Source of the DNA: Neolewinella agarilytica
GTDB lineage: Bacteria; Bacteroidota; Bacteroidia; Chitinophagales; Saprospiraceae
Direction: 5' to 3'
Assembly: GCF_900110645.1 (NCBI RefSeq)
Contig: NZ_FOFB01000001.1
Location: forward strand, 248,001 to 312,000
Length of the DNA stretch: 64,000 nucleotides
Made by a program: the position numbers and the translations under genes. This document shows, piece by piece, positions 25,359-33,385 of this stretch. The notes beneath the pieces were generated by a model. The model made no database searches and was not told the origin of the DNA. It saw only the letters and a list, made by a program, of their open reading frames with translations. Positions within the stretch are counted from its first letter, which is position 1. Each line of letters begins with the position of its first letter.

Positions 25359-26099
25359 TCACAACAATCGGTTCCCGACCAGTCTGCGCTCCAGTTCTGC
25401 GCGCTTAGACCGGCTCACGGGAAGTAGCTGCGGGCCAATTCGTAATTGATTACCAACGATGGCTTCCACGGCTTTCAGATTCACGACATAAGATCGGTGA
25501 ATCTGGAAAAAATCCGCCTCCGGCAGCGCCTGAATCAATTCCTTGAGGGGCAACAAAGGCAAATGACTTCCATTAACCGTGTGGATGCGGCAGTAATTCT
25601 GCATACTCTCGGCATAGAGAATGTCTTTAAGCAACAGGCGCTCTACGCGGCCTTCCTGGCGAATGAATATATCTTCAGGCTCCTCCTTATTCGGCGCGGA
25701 CGCAGGTGCAGTAGCCGTTGAGGAAGCCGTGAGACTCTCCGGTGAAAGCTTATCTCTCGCTTTAAGGGCCGCCCGCAAAAAGCGCGGAAAAGAAATTGGC
25801 TTCAACAGGTAATCAATCGCATTAAGCTCAAAGCCTTCCACCGCAAAACCCGGGTGTGCCGTGGTAAAAATCACCGCTGGCGGATGACGGAGACTCTGCA
25901 TCAACTCCGTCCCGCTCAGACCGGGCATCTGGACATCGAGCAGCAACAAATCAATCTGTTGACTTTCAATCAGGCGGAGTGCCTCCATCCCGTCGCGGGC
26001 CTGGCCCGCTTCGGTAAGGAAGTCCACCCGGTGGAGGTAATCACTCAGGCCCGTTCTTGCCAGGGGCTCATCGTCAACGATTAGGGTTTTAATGGTCAT
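25359..26099 (-). CDS. LytTR-type response regulator
   Basis: The 246-residue regulator has a receiver domain (about 1-118) with acidic pair D9-D10, phospho-acceptor D55 (LLLLDVQMPG), T in IFTTAHP and K in YLLKPISF. A C-terminal LytTR DNA-binding domain (about 148-244) shows FIRQEGRVERLLLKDILYAES, NYCRIHT, FFQIHRSYVVNL and LPVSRSKRAEL in order. The interdomain linker (about 128-145) is low in complexity (ATAPASAP) and is encoded by a dispersed-repeat copy at 25701-25710. It overlaps the kinase gene by 4 bp, so the two form one translationally coupled system. Confidence 0.94.
   Translation of the reverse strand: MTIKTLIVDDEPLARTGLSDYLHRVDFLTEAGQARDGMEALRLIESQQIDLLLLDVQMPGLSGTELMQSLRHPPAVIFTTAHPGFAVEGFELNAIDYLLKPISFPRFLRAALKARDKLSPESLTASSTATAPASAPNKEEPEDIFIRQEGRVERLLLKDILYAESMQNYCRIHTVNGSHLPLLPLKELIQALPEADFFQIHRSYVVNLKAVEAIVGNQLRIGPQLLPVSRSKRAELERRLVGNRLL
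25693..25712 (-). repeat. Dispersed TGCACCTGCG motif in the linker of the LytTR regulator
   Basis: GGCGCGGACGCAGGTGCA ends at 25710 (core 25701-25710). On the coding strand it reads T-A-P-A-S-A-P between receiver and DNA-binding domains, the same frame as in the RlpA-like and PolX-like genes. Confidence 0.6.
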
Positions 26100-27136
26100 T
26101 CTGTGGTAGGGATTTCAAGGTGTACAGAATACTGCCCATCCTGTTCTTCCGTTTCCAGGCGGTAATTACCGGGAAAAAGAATCTCTAATCGCCGACGAAT
26201 ATTGCTCAGGCCAATCCCCGAAGCCTCAGAAGCGATTACTTTTTCAGAAACATTATTCTCCAGCGAAAAGAACAATTTACCGTCAGTCACTTTCGCTTCT
26301 CCGGATATCCTACCGCCCATTTTCGGGCAATACTTAAAAGCATTCTCCAGTAAAGGAAGCAGTAGCATAGGCGGTATGGTCGGCGTACCAGAGTGAGGAG
26401 CCAGGTGAAGTGCAAAATTGAGATCCTCCTCAAATCGCAACCGGCTTAACTCCGCAAATTGCTGCAGCTGATCGAGCTCCTCGGTCAGCGGGACTAAATC
26501 CCGCTCAGAACGGTACAATTGATACCGCAGCAAATCCGAAAACCCGCCCAGCGCTTCCTGAGCCATATCCGGGTCTCGTGGGATGAGGACATAGATACTA
26601 TTCAGGGCATTGAAGAGAAAATGAGGATTAAGCTGACCGCGCAGGTAAGCCAGCTCAGTTTGTGTATGAGCAAATTCCCGTTCCCGTTCCTGCTTCTCCA
26701 GATCAAGACGGCGACCAAAAAGATAGATCGCTCCGGTGGTGGCTACTGCCATCGTCATGCCTCCCAGAATCGAACCAAGCCAATAGTCCCGGAATTCCCC
26801 AAGAAATTCTTCCGTTGAGCCAGGGGTAAGCACTGTTATGAAAAAGGCGTAAAGACTAGTCCCGCTTAGAGTAGAACAAAAGCAGACCAACAATACCACA
26901 GCCAAAATATAAGGTAATATAGACAGTTGGTTATTCGCTCTGGGTTCCAGAAGAAAGCGGTGATGGGAGTAAGTAGCCACCGCCTGCCAACTGGTGAGAA
27001 TAGCTGTAATGGTCAGGTTGGAAGCAGCAAAGACATTAGGAGAGAAAATCACGTGCCAGAACAGCCCGTAAACAAGCCAGAAGATCAAATCGATCCAGGG
27101 GCCACGACGAAAAATGTAGGGAAAGGGCTGATCCAT
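26096..27136 (-). CDS. LytS/YehU-type sensor histidine kinase (His_kinase family)
   Basis: The 346-residue kinase has about four membrane helices in residues 15-140. A coiled coil (about 145-165) follows, then the phospho-acceptor region LRGQLNPHFLFNALNSIY with H172. An atypical HATPase domain contains PPMLLLPLLENAFKYCPK and GIGLSNIRRRLEILFPG. It phosphorylates the LytTR regulator encoded 4 bp overlapping downstream. No extracellular sensor domain is visible. The divergent promoter region shared with the TPR-like gene holds phased direct repeats that could be the regulator's sites. Confidence 0.92.
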   Translation of the reverse strand: MDQPFPYIFRRGPWIDLIFWLVYGLFWHVIFSPNVFAASNLTITAILTSWQAVATYSHHRFLLEPRANNQLSILPYILAVVLLVCFCSTLSGTSLYAFFITVLTPGSTEEFLGEFRDYWLGSILGGMTMAVATTGAIYLFGRRLDLEKQEREREFAHTQTELAYLRGQLNPHFLFNALNSIYVLIPRDPDMAQEALGGFSDLLRYQLYRSERDLVPLTEELDQLQQFAELSRLRFEEDLNFALHLAPHSGTPTIPPMLLLPLLENAFKYCPKMGGRISGEAKVTDGKLFFSLENNVSEKVIASEASGIGLSNIRRRLEILFPGNYRLETEEQDGQYSVHLEIPTTE

Positions 27137-27209
27137 ATAAGGTTTTACGAGCTAAGTATACTGCTCTTAAGCTAATGTACAGGGTTGCACTCAATTAGAA
27201 ACCATCCCA

Positions 27210-27280
27210 TTGACGGTTGGGCGCTCAACTTGACGAATGGTGCCTTTTACTTGACGAACGGGGAATATGCCAGCCGTCAA
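27210..27280. promoter_or_regulatory. Three phased direct repeats, possible LytTR binding sites
   Basis: TTGACGGTTGG (27210-27220), TTGACGAATGG (27230-27240) and TTGACGAACGG (27251-27261) share TTGACG..GG and start 20 and 21 bp apart, about two helical turns. A partial inverted copy, CCGTCAA, lies at 27274-27280. They sit between the divergent kinase and TPR-like genes. LytTR regulators usually bind imperfect direct repeats about 21 bp apart, so these are candidate sites. Confidence 0.5.
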
Positions 27281-27373
27281 GTCAATCCGCCCACTCAGCA
27301 AGCAAATTTTCGGGGTGATGGAATGGGCTGCTTCTTGCGGACAGTTTCAAAATCAATCCTAAACGATACAACG

Positions 27374-28093
27374 ATGCGTTACCTACCCTTGCTCCTTTTA
27401 CTTTTTGCCTGCACCTGCGTCAGCGCCCAATGCAACAACAGCACCGAGCTGAACCAACAAGCCCGCACTGCTTACCTGACCAATGACATAGATGGCTGGA
27501 AAGAAGTACTCCTCAAGGCAAAAGCATTACCCGACAATTCCGCCAACCAGCTTGAAATGGCTCGCCTCGGACTTGGTGCCGCCGGCACCGCCATGGCCAG
27601 CCAAAACGATGCTTTTCTTAGTGAGTGCCTTGACCTGATGGAAGACTCGCTGGACAAATTCTGGGAGTCCGACAAAAAAGACCCCGCTGCTAACGGGCTT
27701 TACAGCGCCTACCTCGGTCTGCTCATCGCCCAATCTCCCATGAAAGGGATGCTCTACGGCAGCAAATCCAGCAAATATGCCACCAAAGGAGTCTCCTATG
27801 ACGCCAAAAACCCCGTTGCGCAATACTGCCTCGGCTCCAACCTCTTCTACACTCCGGAAACCTGGGGAGGAGACCCCGAGCTCGCCGTTGAGCACCTTCA
27901 GGCCGCCATTGCCACCAACAACGATGAGGCTGGTTGCGACTGGTTTCATCTCCAAACACTGGCCCTGCTCGGACAGGCACAAAGCAAAGCCGGCGACACC
28001 GCCGGCGCCCGGATGACTTACCTGAAAGCCTTAGAGCTGGAACCGGAATTTGGATACGTAGCGAAAGTATTACTCCCCGCACTGAGTAAATAA
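27374..28093 (+). CDS. Secreted TPR-like protein of unknown function
   Basis: The 239-residue product has a signal peptide (MRYLPLLLLLFACTCVSAQ). Its end is encoded by a dispersed-repeat copy (TGCACCTGCG at 27410-27419). The mature protein is helical with TPR-like pairs: ELNQQARTAYLTNDIDGWK at the start, EHLQAAIATNNDEAGCDW and GDTAGARMTYLKALELEPEFGYV near the end. The longer frame from 27185 would translate the phased repeats and lacks a leading signal, so ATG 27374 is preferred. It precedes a TonB-dependent receptor gene by 61 bp, so it may be a periplasmic or surface partner of that receptor. Confidence 0.72.
   Translation: MRYLPLLLLLFACTCVSAQCNNSTELNQQARTAYLTNDIDGWKEVLLKAKALPDNSANQLEMARLGLGAAGTAMASQNDAFLSECLDLMEDSLDKFWESDKKDPAANGLYSAYLGLLIAQSPMKGMLYGSKSSKYATKGVSYDAKNPVAQYCLGSNLFYTPETWGGDPELAVEHLQAAIATNNDEAGCDWFHLQTLALLGQAQSKAGDTAGARMTYLKALELEPEFGYVAKVLLPALSK
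27387..27428 (+). repeat. Dispersed TGCACCTGCG element within a signal-peptide region
   Basis: TTGCTC (27389-27394) and TGCACCTGCG (27410-27419), followed by TCAGCGCC, match the intergenic copies. The element is read as the hydrophobic core and cleavage region of the signal peptide (LLLFACTCVSAQ). A similar but weaker match lies in the signal peptide at 59142-59180. Confidence 0.6.
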
Positions 28094-28154
28094 GAACCGT
28101 CGACTGGCCGCCGAAGACAGACATAAGCGCACCCGACGGCACAAACCACCCACC

Positions 28155-30269
28155 ATGCCCAAATTTCTCCTGCTGCTCCTGCTAACGGTAAGCGGCTGCC
28201 TCCACGCTCAGATCAGTATCAGCGGCACCATCGTGAGCCGTGCCGATCAGGCCCCGCTGACGGGAGCCTATGTCTACCCGCTTTCCGCCCCCGGGAAAGT
28301 AACGACGACCGACCTTGATGGCCGCTTTTCTCTGGAGCTCTCCGAACCGGATTCGGTCCTGGTCAGTTTCCTCGGCTTCAAGTCCTTTGCCCGTTTAGTC
28401 ACGGCATCGGACACAGCCATTCTCTGGCCATTACAACCAACGGACGCAGCCTCCATGGATGCCATCACCGTTCGTGCCAAAAAGATCCCCAACGGGGAAC
28501 TGGCCAGTACCCGGATCAGCCAAATGGACATCTACCTCAACCCGGCAGCTAACGCCGATCCTCTGCTGGCCGTCAATACACTCCCGGCAGCAACCAACGT
28601 AGACGAAACGGCGAATGTCTCCCTGCGCGGCAGCCCCTCCGAGGCTACGGGCGTTTACCTGAACGACGTGCCCATTCGATCCGCCGTCCGCCTTGACCAA
28701 AGCAATGGGGTGGGCCAGTTTAGCATTTTCGGGCAGATCCCCCTGGCCGATGTCCGAATCTACGCCAGCGCTCCTCCCGTAAATTATTCCCAAACGAGTG
28801 CCGGAGCGGTCGCTTTGTATACCGCCAGGGATTTACCCACAACGACTAACTACGGCATCTCCCTGAACCTTGCCGGAGCGGGGCTTTCACACAGCAGGCC
28901 CCTTGGCCCCAAAAGTGGTATCCGCGCCTTCGTCAACGTGGCGAACCTGGATGCCTTCCGCGCACTGAATCGCAAAGGGTTACCGGAGTTAAAGGCCTCC
29001 AATGGGTTTGATGCAGCAGTACAATTCGTGCATAATTTCAGTGAAAAATCCAGTTTTCAGCTCTTTTACCTCGGCTTTCAGGAACGGTTCACCTTCACGA
29101 CTCAGTCCCCTTACTACGAAGGCGATTTTGAGCAGCGAAAGCCCCGCCATTTAGCGATTGCGAACTGGCAACTGGAGCGAAACGATTGGGCCTGGAGTTT
29201 CAATCAGGCGATGGACTGGGAAAACGGGCAGTACCGGTTTGGCAACAGCATTACGGAGCCTCGCCGCCTGAGTGGGCATGCGGCAGTTCATGGCACTTAT
29301 AACAAGTCTGGTTTCAAGCTAAAAACAGGAGCCAGCACCAACGTTTTTGCCGACCGGGTGAGGGGAAGCTTCCCCTTAAGTGACTACGCTATTTCTCCGG
29401 AGGACCCTTCGCAGACCTACTACGTAAAGACTGACCATCAATTAGTGGAAGCCTACGCTTATGGCCAGTTGCGACTGGGAGAAAAGTGGTTGGTGGGTGC
29501 GGGCCTGAAGTCGCTTTATGGTTTTTCAACGGAGGAAATCCAATACACCGCTCAGGCTTCCCTGAAGTACCGGGCGGGCAAGTGGCACCGGTTTAACCTG
29601 GGGGGCGGACGTTTTGCGCAGTTTCTGTCTCCCGGCCCGCAGGTCCGGGAGTGGCAGTGGCTGGAGCTTCGCCAACTGGCCCTGGAATACACTTACGAAC
29701 GGCGGTTCTGGACGCTGGAAGCAGCGCTGTTCGACAAGCAGGAACGGTACGAATTAAGCACCGATTTACGGGTAAGCGGAGCAGAAAGCCGGGTAACATT
29801 TGACAACAAGAGCTTGCGGGCCTGGGCCAGTCTGGCGATGGTGAGAAGCCGTTCGGAGGCAGCGGGCGTTCCGTCGCGGCGCGACCTTCCGTTTCTGGCG
29901 CGGGCGCAGGTGCAAAAATCGTTTGAAGGCAATGTGAGCCTCGGCCTCGCCGCCAGCTGGCGGCGGGGGACATACTTCCTCCCCGTCATCGGTCAAATGC
30001 CCATACCCGGCCGGGAGGGCTGGCAATCGCCGGTCTTCGCCGCCGCCGACGACGGTACGCGCTACCCTAACTACCGCCGTATTGACCTGTCTGCCTCCAA
30101 AATTTTCCCGCTCGGGGAGGGGCAGTTAATCCTGTACCTCAGCGTCAATAACCTGCTGAACACCGAAAACATCCGAAGTTACGGCTACGATGCCACCTTC
30201 GAGAATCGCTCGGAGGAGGTATTCTCGCGGCGAATTGTTTTCGTAGGAGGAGTTTACAACTGGGAGTGA
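28155..30269 (+). CDS. TonB-dependent outer-membrane receptor with carboxypeptidase-regulatory-like domain
   Basis: The 704-residue receptor starts with a signal peptide (MPKFLLLLLLTVSGCLHAQ). A carboxypeptidase-regulatory-like domain follows (ISISGTIVSRADQAPLTGAYVYPL, DGRFSLEL), then a plug with NVDETANVSLRGSPSEATGVYLNDVPI and QTSAGAVALYT in order, and a beta barrel. The end EVFSRRIVFVGGVYNWE is a C-terminal strand, although it lacks the terminal Phe. No SusD partner is present. It follows the TPR-like secreted protein in the same direction, next to the LytTR system. A dispersed motif at 29905-29914 encodes ARAQVQKS in the barrel. Confidence 0.88.
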   Translation: MPKFLLLLLLTVSGCLHAQISISGTIVSRADQAPLTGAYVYPLSAPGKVTTTDLDGRFSLELSEPDSVLVSFLGFKSFARLVTASDTAILWPLQPTDAASMDAITVRAKKIPNGELASTRISQMDIYLNPAANADPLLAVNTLPAATNVDETANVSLRGSPSEATGVYLNDVPIRSAVRLDQSNGVGQFSIFGQIPLADVRIYASAPPVNYSQTSAGAVALYTARDLPTTTNYGISLNLAGAGLSHSRPLGPKSGIRAFVNVANLDAFRALNRKGLPELKASNGFDAAVQFVHNFSEKSSFQLFYLGFQERFTFTTQSPYYEGDFEQRKPRHLAIANWQLERNDWAWSFNQAMDWENGQYRFGNSITEPRRLSGHAAVHGTYNKSGFKLKTGASTNVFADRVRGSFPLSDYAISPEDPSQTYYVKTDHQLVEAYAYGQLRLGEKWLVGAGLKSLYGFSTEEIQYTAQASLKYRAGKWHRFNLGGGRFAQFLSPGPQVREWQWLELRQLALEYTYERRFWTLEAALFDKQERYELSTDLRVSGAESRVTFDNKSLRAWASLAMVRSRSEAAGVPSRRDLPFLARAQVQKSFEGNVSLGLAASWRRGTYFLPVIGQMPIPGREGWQSPVFAAADDGTRYPNYRRIDLSASKIFPLGEGQLILYLSVNNLLNTENIRSYGYDATFENRSEEVFSRRIVFVGGVYNWE
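29899..29914 (-). repeat. Dispersed TGCACCTGCG motif inside the TonB receptor gene
   Basis: GGCGCGGGCGCAGGTGCA (core 29905-29914) is in the orientation opposite to the gene and is read as R-A-Q-V-Q. No TTGCTC partner box is visible. Confidence 0.5.
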
Positions 30270-30361
30270 TTTTTTATGTCTAAAATATTTATTATTTACA
30301 ATTTGTTGTTTTTATCCGTTCTAACACCTAGTTTTATCCCTACCAAACCACCCACTACACT

Positions 30362-30886
30362 ATGATTCCATCTAATTTCTGGCTCACCTTCCTGTTTGCC
30401 CTGGTTCCAATGGCCGTCGGCATGATTTATTATGGCCCTCTTTTCGGAAAGGCCTGGCAACGCGAAGCGGGCGTTACTGACGCAGAATTGGAAAACGGCA
30501 ATATGCTGAAAATTCTTGGCCTTTCTTATGTATACAGCGTCATTCTGGCCGCCTTTATTCCAATACTGGTAGTGCACCAAACGGGTCTGTCCGGCATGTT
30601 CGGCATGTTACCGGAATGGGCCGAAAGTGGTAGTGCCCTCTGGCAGGACCTGAATGCTCTGGACGACAAATGGGGGATGTACTCCCGCCACCTCCACTTC
30701 GGTCATGGAGCGCTGCATGGCGCCATGGGTGCGCTGGCCATCGTTGCGCCCATCATTTGTATCAATGGTCTCTTCGAACGTAAAAGCTGGAAATACATGT
30801 TGATCCACGTTGGCTACTGGGCCATTGCCATGGCGCTGATGGGCGGACTGGTGTGTCAGTTTTTGGACTGGCCGCTGCCGCTGTAA
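30362..30886 (+). CDS. DUF1761-type membrane protein
   Basis: The 174-residue protein has about four membrane helices (near 7-30, 48-70, 118-140 and 148-168). The N-terminal MIYYGPLFGKAW motif is characteristic of the DUF1761 family, and a His-rich loop (SRHLHFGHGALHGAMG) precedes the third helix. The family has no established function. It is isolated between the TonB receptor and the helix-hairpin-helix gene, with no operon evidence beyond shared strand. Confidence 0.75.
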   Translation: MIPSNFWLTFLFALVPMAVGMIYYGPLFGKAWQREAGVTDAELENGNMLKILGLSYVYSVILAAFIPILVVHQTGLSGMFGMLPEWAESGSALWQDLNALDDKWGMYSRHLHFGHGALHGAMGALAIVAPIICINGLFERKSWKYMLIHVGYWAIAMALMGGLVCQFLDWPLPL

Positions 30887-30937
30887 AACAGCCAGGTAAG
30901 ACCTGAAAATCGCCCAATCAAGGCTACCTTTACCAGC

Positions 30938-32272
30938 ATGGACTATCGATTAGGTGCCTACCCGCGTAATCAGCGGTTAGCCTTGCTGGCCGTTCTTATT
31001 GTTGCAGTCGGTTGTACCTGGCTGACTGACTTCGGATTGTCATTCGGGGACCATGCTTCGGCTTCATCGGTGGCAGCAGCCAGTAGCCTTCGCCAGAGCC
31101 TGATGGTGCAGGAACGACAGCAGTTTGGTCCGGTACCAGAAGCTTTTGCTTTCGACCCGAACACCGTTTCCCGGGAGGAACTCATCCGGCTGGGACTTAG
31201 CGACAAGCAGGCGCTGAGTTGGCTAAAATTCCGGGGTAACCGTCAGAATGCCTTTAAGAGTCCGGAGGAAATTGGCAAGTTATTCGTCTTGAGCAGAGAT
31301 GATAAGGCCAGGTTGATTCCACTGGCTTACGTGGCGGATACAGCAAAGAAAAGGGCGCGGCCGCAGGTGCAAAGTTTTGCTTTTGATCCCAACACCGTTT
31401 CTGCGCAGGATTTAGAACGATTGGGGCTAAGCCCTAAGCAAGCAGTTGCCCTTATCAACTACCGTAGTAAAGCAAAATATGGCCGGGCCTTTCGGAAGGC
31501 GGAAGACCTGCGTCGACTCGGGACGCTTTCAGATCAGCAGAAAGACCACCTGATCGGCTTAGCGGAGATTCCGCCGGAAGAGCCGGAACCGGTCGTCGCC
31601 GCGCTACAATTTTCTTTTGACCCCAACACCATCTCGGCGGATAGCTTCCAGCTGCTGGGCTTCCCGGCCTGGCAGGCAAAGTCCTTACTGCGGTACCGGG
31701 GCGACCGGGCAATTACTTTCCGGCGGGCAACGGACCTGCGGCGGGTAAAGTCATTGGATTCAGCCTTGGTGGAGGCCGTTATTCCGCTCGTGCGCCTTGC
31801 TCCTCCAACCTCCACTGCACCTGCGGCCGCGCCAACTACCTACACCTACAAACCGAAGGTTCCTCCTCCCCCACCTGGTTCCGTCGACATCAACACAGCA
31901 GATACGTCGGTATGGAAGTCCATCCCCGGCATCGGTTCCTATCGCGCAAAACGCATTGTTCGTTTTCGGGAAGTGCTCGGTGGTTTCGTTTCCGTCAATC
32001 AGGTAGGAGAAACGCGGGGCCTCCCGGACTCTACTTTCCAGGCCATCATGCCCTACCTCAAGGCCAGTCCCGTTCCCCGGCCGCTCGTAATCAACCGCGC
32101 TACTTATGATGAGTTGAAAAGGCACCCTTACATCAATCGGAATCTGGCGAACTCTATCGTCAAAAACCGTGAAAAGTTTGGTCGTTTTAACGGCCCGGAA
32201 GATTTACGTCGTCTGCGGCTGATAACTGATAAGAATCTGCCAACCTTGTTGCCCTATTTTTCGTTTGAGTGA
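30938..32272 (+). CDS. Multi helix-hairpin-helix protein (ComEA-like) with membrane anchor
   Basis: The 444-residue protein has one N-terminal membrane helix (LALLAVLIVAVGCTWLTDF) and five HhH-type units. Three share the start FDPNTVS/FDPNTIS (about residues 68, 149 and 227). The fourth is ComEA-like (VDINTADTSVWKSIPGIGSYRAKRI, with INTAD and IPGIGSYRA), and the fifth begins INRATYDELKRHPYI. HhH units bind DNA without sequence preference, and ComEA-like proteins pull DNA through the periplasm in transformation. Two dispersed-repeat copies are embedded: one encodes RPQVQS (31362-31371) and one the linker PPTSTAPAAAP (31797-31835). Confidence 0.84.
   Translation: MDYRLGAYPRNQRLALLAVLIVAVGCTWLTDFGLSFGDHASASSVAAASSLRQSLMVQERQQFGPVPEAFAFDPNTVSREELIRLGLSDKQALSWLKFRGNRQNAFKSPEEIGKLFVLSRDDKARLIPLAYVADTAKKRARPQVQSFAFDPNTVSAQDLERLGLSPKQAVALINYRSKAKYGRAFRKAEDLRRLGTLSDQQKDHLIGLAEIPPEEPEPVVAALQFSFDPNTISADSFQLLGFPAWQAKSLLRYRGDRAITFRRATDLRRVKSLDSALVEAVIPLVRLAPPTSTAPAAAPTTYTYKPKVPPPPPGSVDINTADTSVWKSIPGIGSYRAKRIVRFREVLGGFVSVNQVGETRGLPDSTFQAIMPYLKASPVPRPLVINRATYDELKRHPYINRNLANSIVKNREKFGRFNGPEDLRRLRLITDKNLPTLLPYFSFE
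31354..31371 (-). repeat. Dispersed TGCACCTGCG motif, first copy in the HhH gene
   Basis: GGCGCGGCCGCAGGTGCA ends at 31371 and is identical to the left arm of the inverted pair at 49118-49134. It lies just before the second FDPNTVS unit. Confidence 0.6.
31797..31835 (+). repeat. Dispersed TGCACCTGCG element, second copy in the HhH gene
   Basis: TTGCTC (31797-31802) precedes TGCACCTGCG (31816-31825) by 19 nt, with GCCGCGCC following. It encodes the Pro/Ala linker between the third and fourth HhH units. Confidence 0.7.
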
Positions 32273-32343
32273 CTTTGCGGAATGGTCAAGAAACACTCTT
32301 GAAGAGCCAACAGACCAAAATACCAACAGACTAACGCGCCAAT

Positions 32344-33222
32344 ATGTCCAACCTATTTTCCCTCATCGGCAATACTCCCCTACTCGATATCTCTGACCTA
32401 AGCGATAACCCCGCCGTTCAGGTGTTCGGTAAACTGGAAGGGCAAAACCCCGGAGGCAGTGTCAAAGACCGCGCAGCCCTCAGCATGGTACTCGGTGCCT
32501 GGGAGCGCGGAGATCTCGACGGTGGTAAATCCATTGTGGAAGCAACCAGCGGAAACACCGGTATTGCCATGGCGATGATTTGCGCTAAGCTTCGGATTCC
32601 CATTACGCTCGTCCTGCCCGAAAACGCCACCAAAGAACGGGTGTCTACCATGCGCGCCTACGGCGCGGAGGTCATCCTTACCCCGGCCGAAAAGACCATT
32701 GAATACAGCAGAGAGGTGGCCCAGGAGATGCATGACTCGGGCGATTACTTCCAGCTCAACCAGTTCGCCAATGATGACAACTGGAAGGCGCACTACCGAA
32801 CCACCGGCCCTGAAATCTGGGAACAAACCGATGGCCAGGTTACCCACTTCGTCTCCAGTATGGGCACTACCGGCACCATCACCGGCACGGGCCGTTACCT
32901 GCACGAACAGAACCCTGACGTCAAAATTGTCGGCGTTCAACCAACGGACGGCAGTCGTATTCCCGGTATCCGCCGCTGGAGCCCGGCCTTCCTGCCCAAA
33001 ATTTATGACCCGACGGTCGTCAACCAGAAGATCGACGTTAGCCAGGAAGAAGCCATCACCACCATGCGCCGACTGGCCCGGGAAGCGGGTGTATTTGCGG
33101 GCATGAGCTCCGGCGGTTCCACCGCCGCCGCCCTCCGCCTGGCCGAGCAGTTGGACGAAGGCGTCGTCGTTTGTATTATTTGTGATCGGGGGGACCGGTA
33201 TTTGAGTGGGGGGCATTACTAG
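32344..33222 (+). CDS. cysM: Cysteine synthase B (O-acetylserine sulfhydrylase)
   Basis: CysM makes cysteine from O-acetylserine and sulfide or thiosulfate with pyridoxal phosphate. The 292-residue protein shows IGNTPLLDI, the PLP lysine in NPGGSVKDRAA, the substrate loop EATSGNTGIAMA, the phosphate loop SSMGTTGTITGTGRYL and the C-terminal GMSSGGSTAAAL. The motif WSPAFLP in place of the longer CysK segment and the length of about 290 favour CysM over CysK. The C-terminus (IICDRGDRYLSGGHY) is intact. A heptamer repeat begins directly after the stop. Confidence 0.94.
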   Translation: MSNLFSLIGNTPLLDISDLSDNPAVQVFGKLEGQNPGGSVKDRAALSMVLGAWERGDLDGGKSIVEATSGNTGIAMAMICAKLRIPITLVLPENATKERVSTMRAYGAEVILTPAEKTIEYSREVAQEMHDSGDYFQLNQFANDDNWKAHYRTTGPEIWEQTDGQVTHFVSSMGTTGTITGTGRYLHEQNPDVKIVGVQPTDGSRIPGIRRWSPAFLPKIYDPTVVNQKIDVSQEEAITTMRRLAREAGVFAGMSSGGSTAAALRLAEQLDEGVVVCIICDRGDRYLSGGHY

Positions 33223-33280
33223 TTGCAGGTTACTAGTTGCAGGTTGCAAGTTGCAGGTTGCAGGTTGCAGGTTGCAGAAA
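33221..33280. repeat. Tandem GTTGCAG heptamers
   Basis: The 7-bp unit gttgcag(g/a) recurs about seven times in 60 bp, with two interruptions (gttacta). Such short tandem units are prone to slippage. It lies right behind cysM and is not in a recognised gene. Confidence 0.8.
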
Positions 33281-33385
33281 TTACACTTATATTTGTTTTG
33301 CACGCAACACAAATACAACATTTTACACAAGTGCTACCATTAACTTACTTTTCGTGCATCCTTTTTAGTTTTTTAATTACTGGGT

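Noticed and set aside
32398..33330. 310-codon minus-strand ORF
   Set aside because: Antisense to cysM, which has all its motifs; the start of the ORF is the tandem GTTGCAG repeat read backwards.
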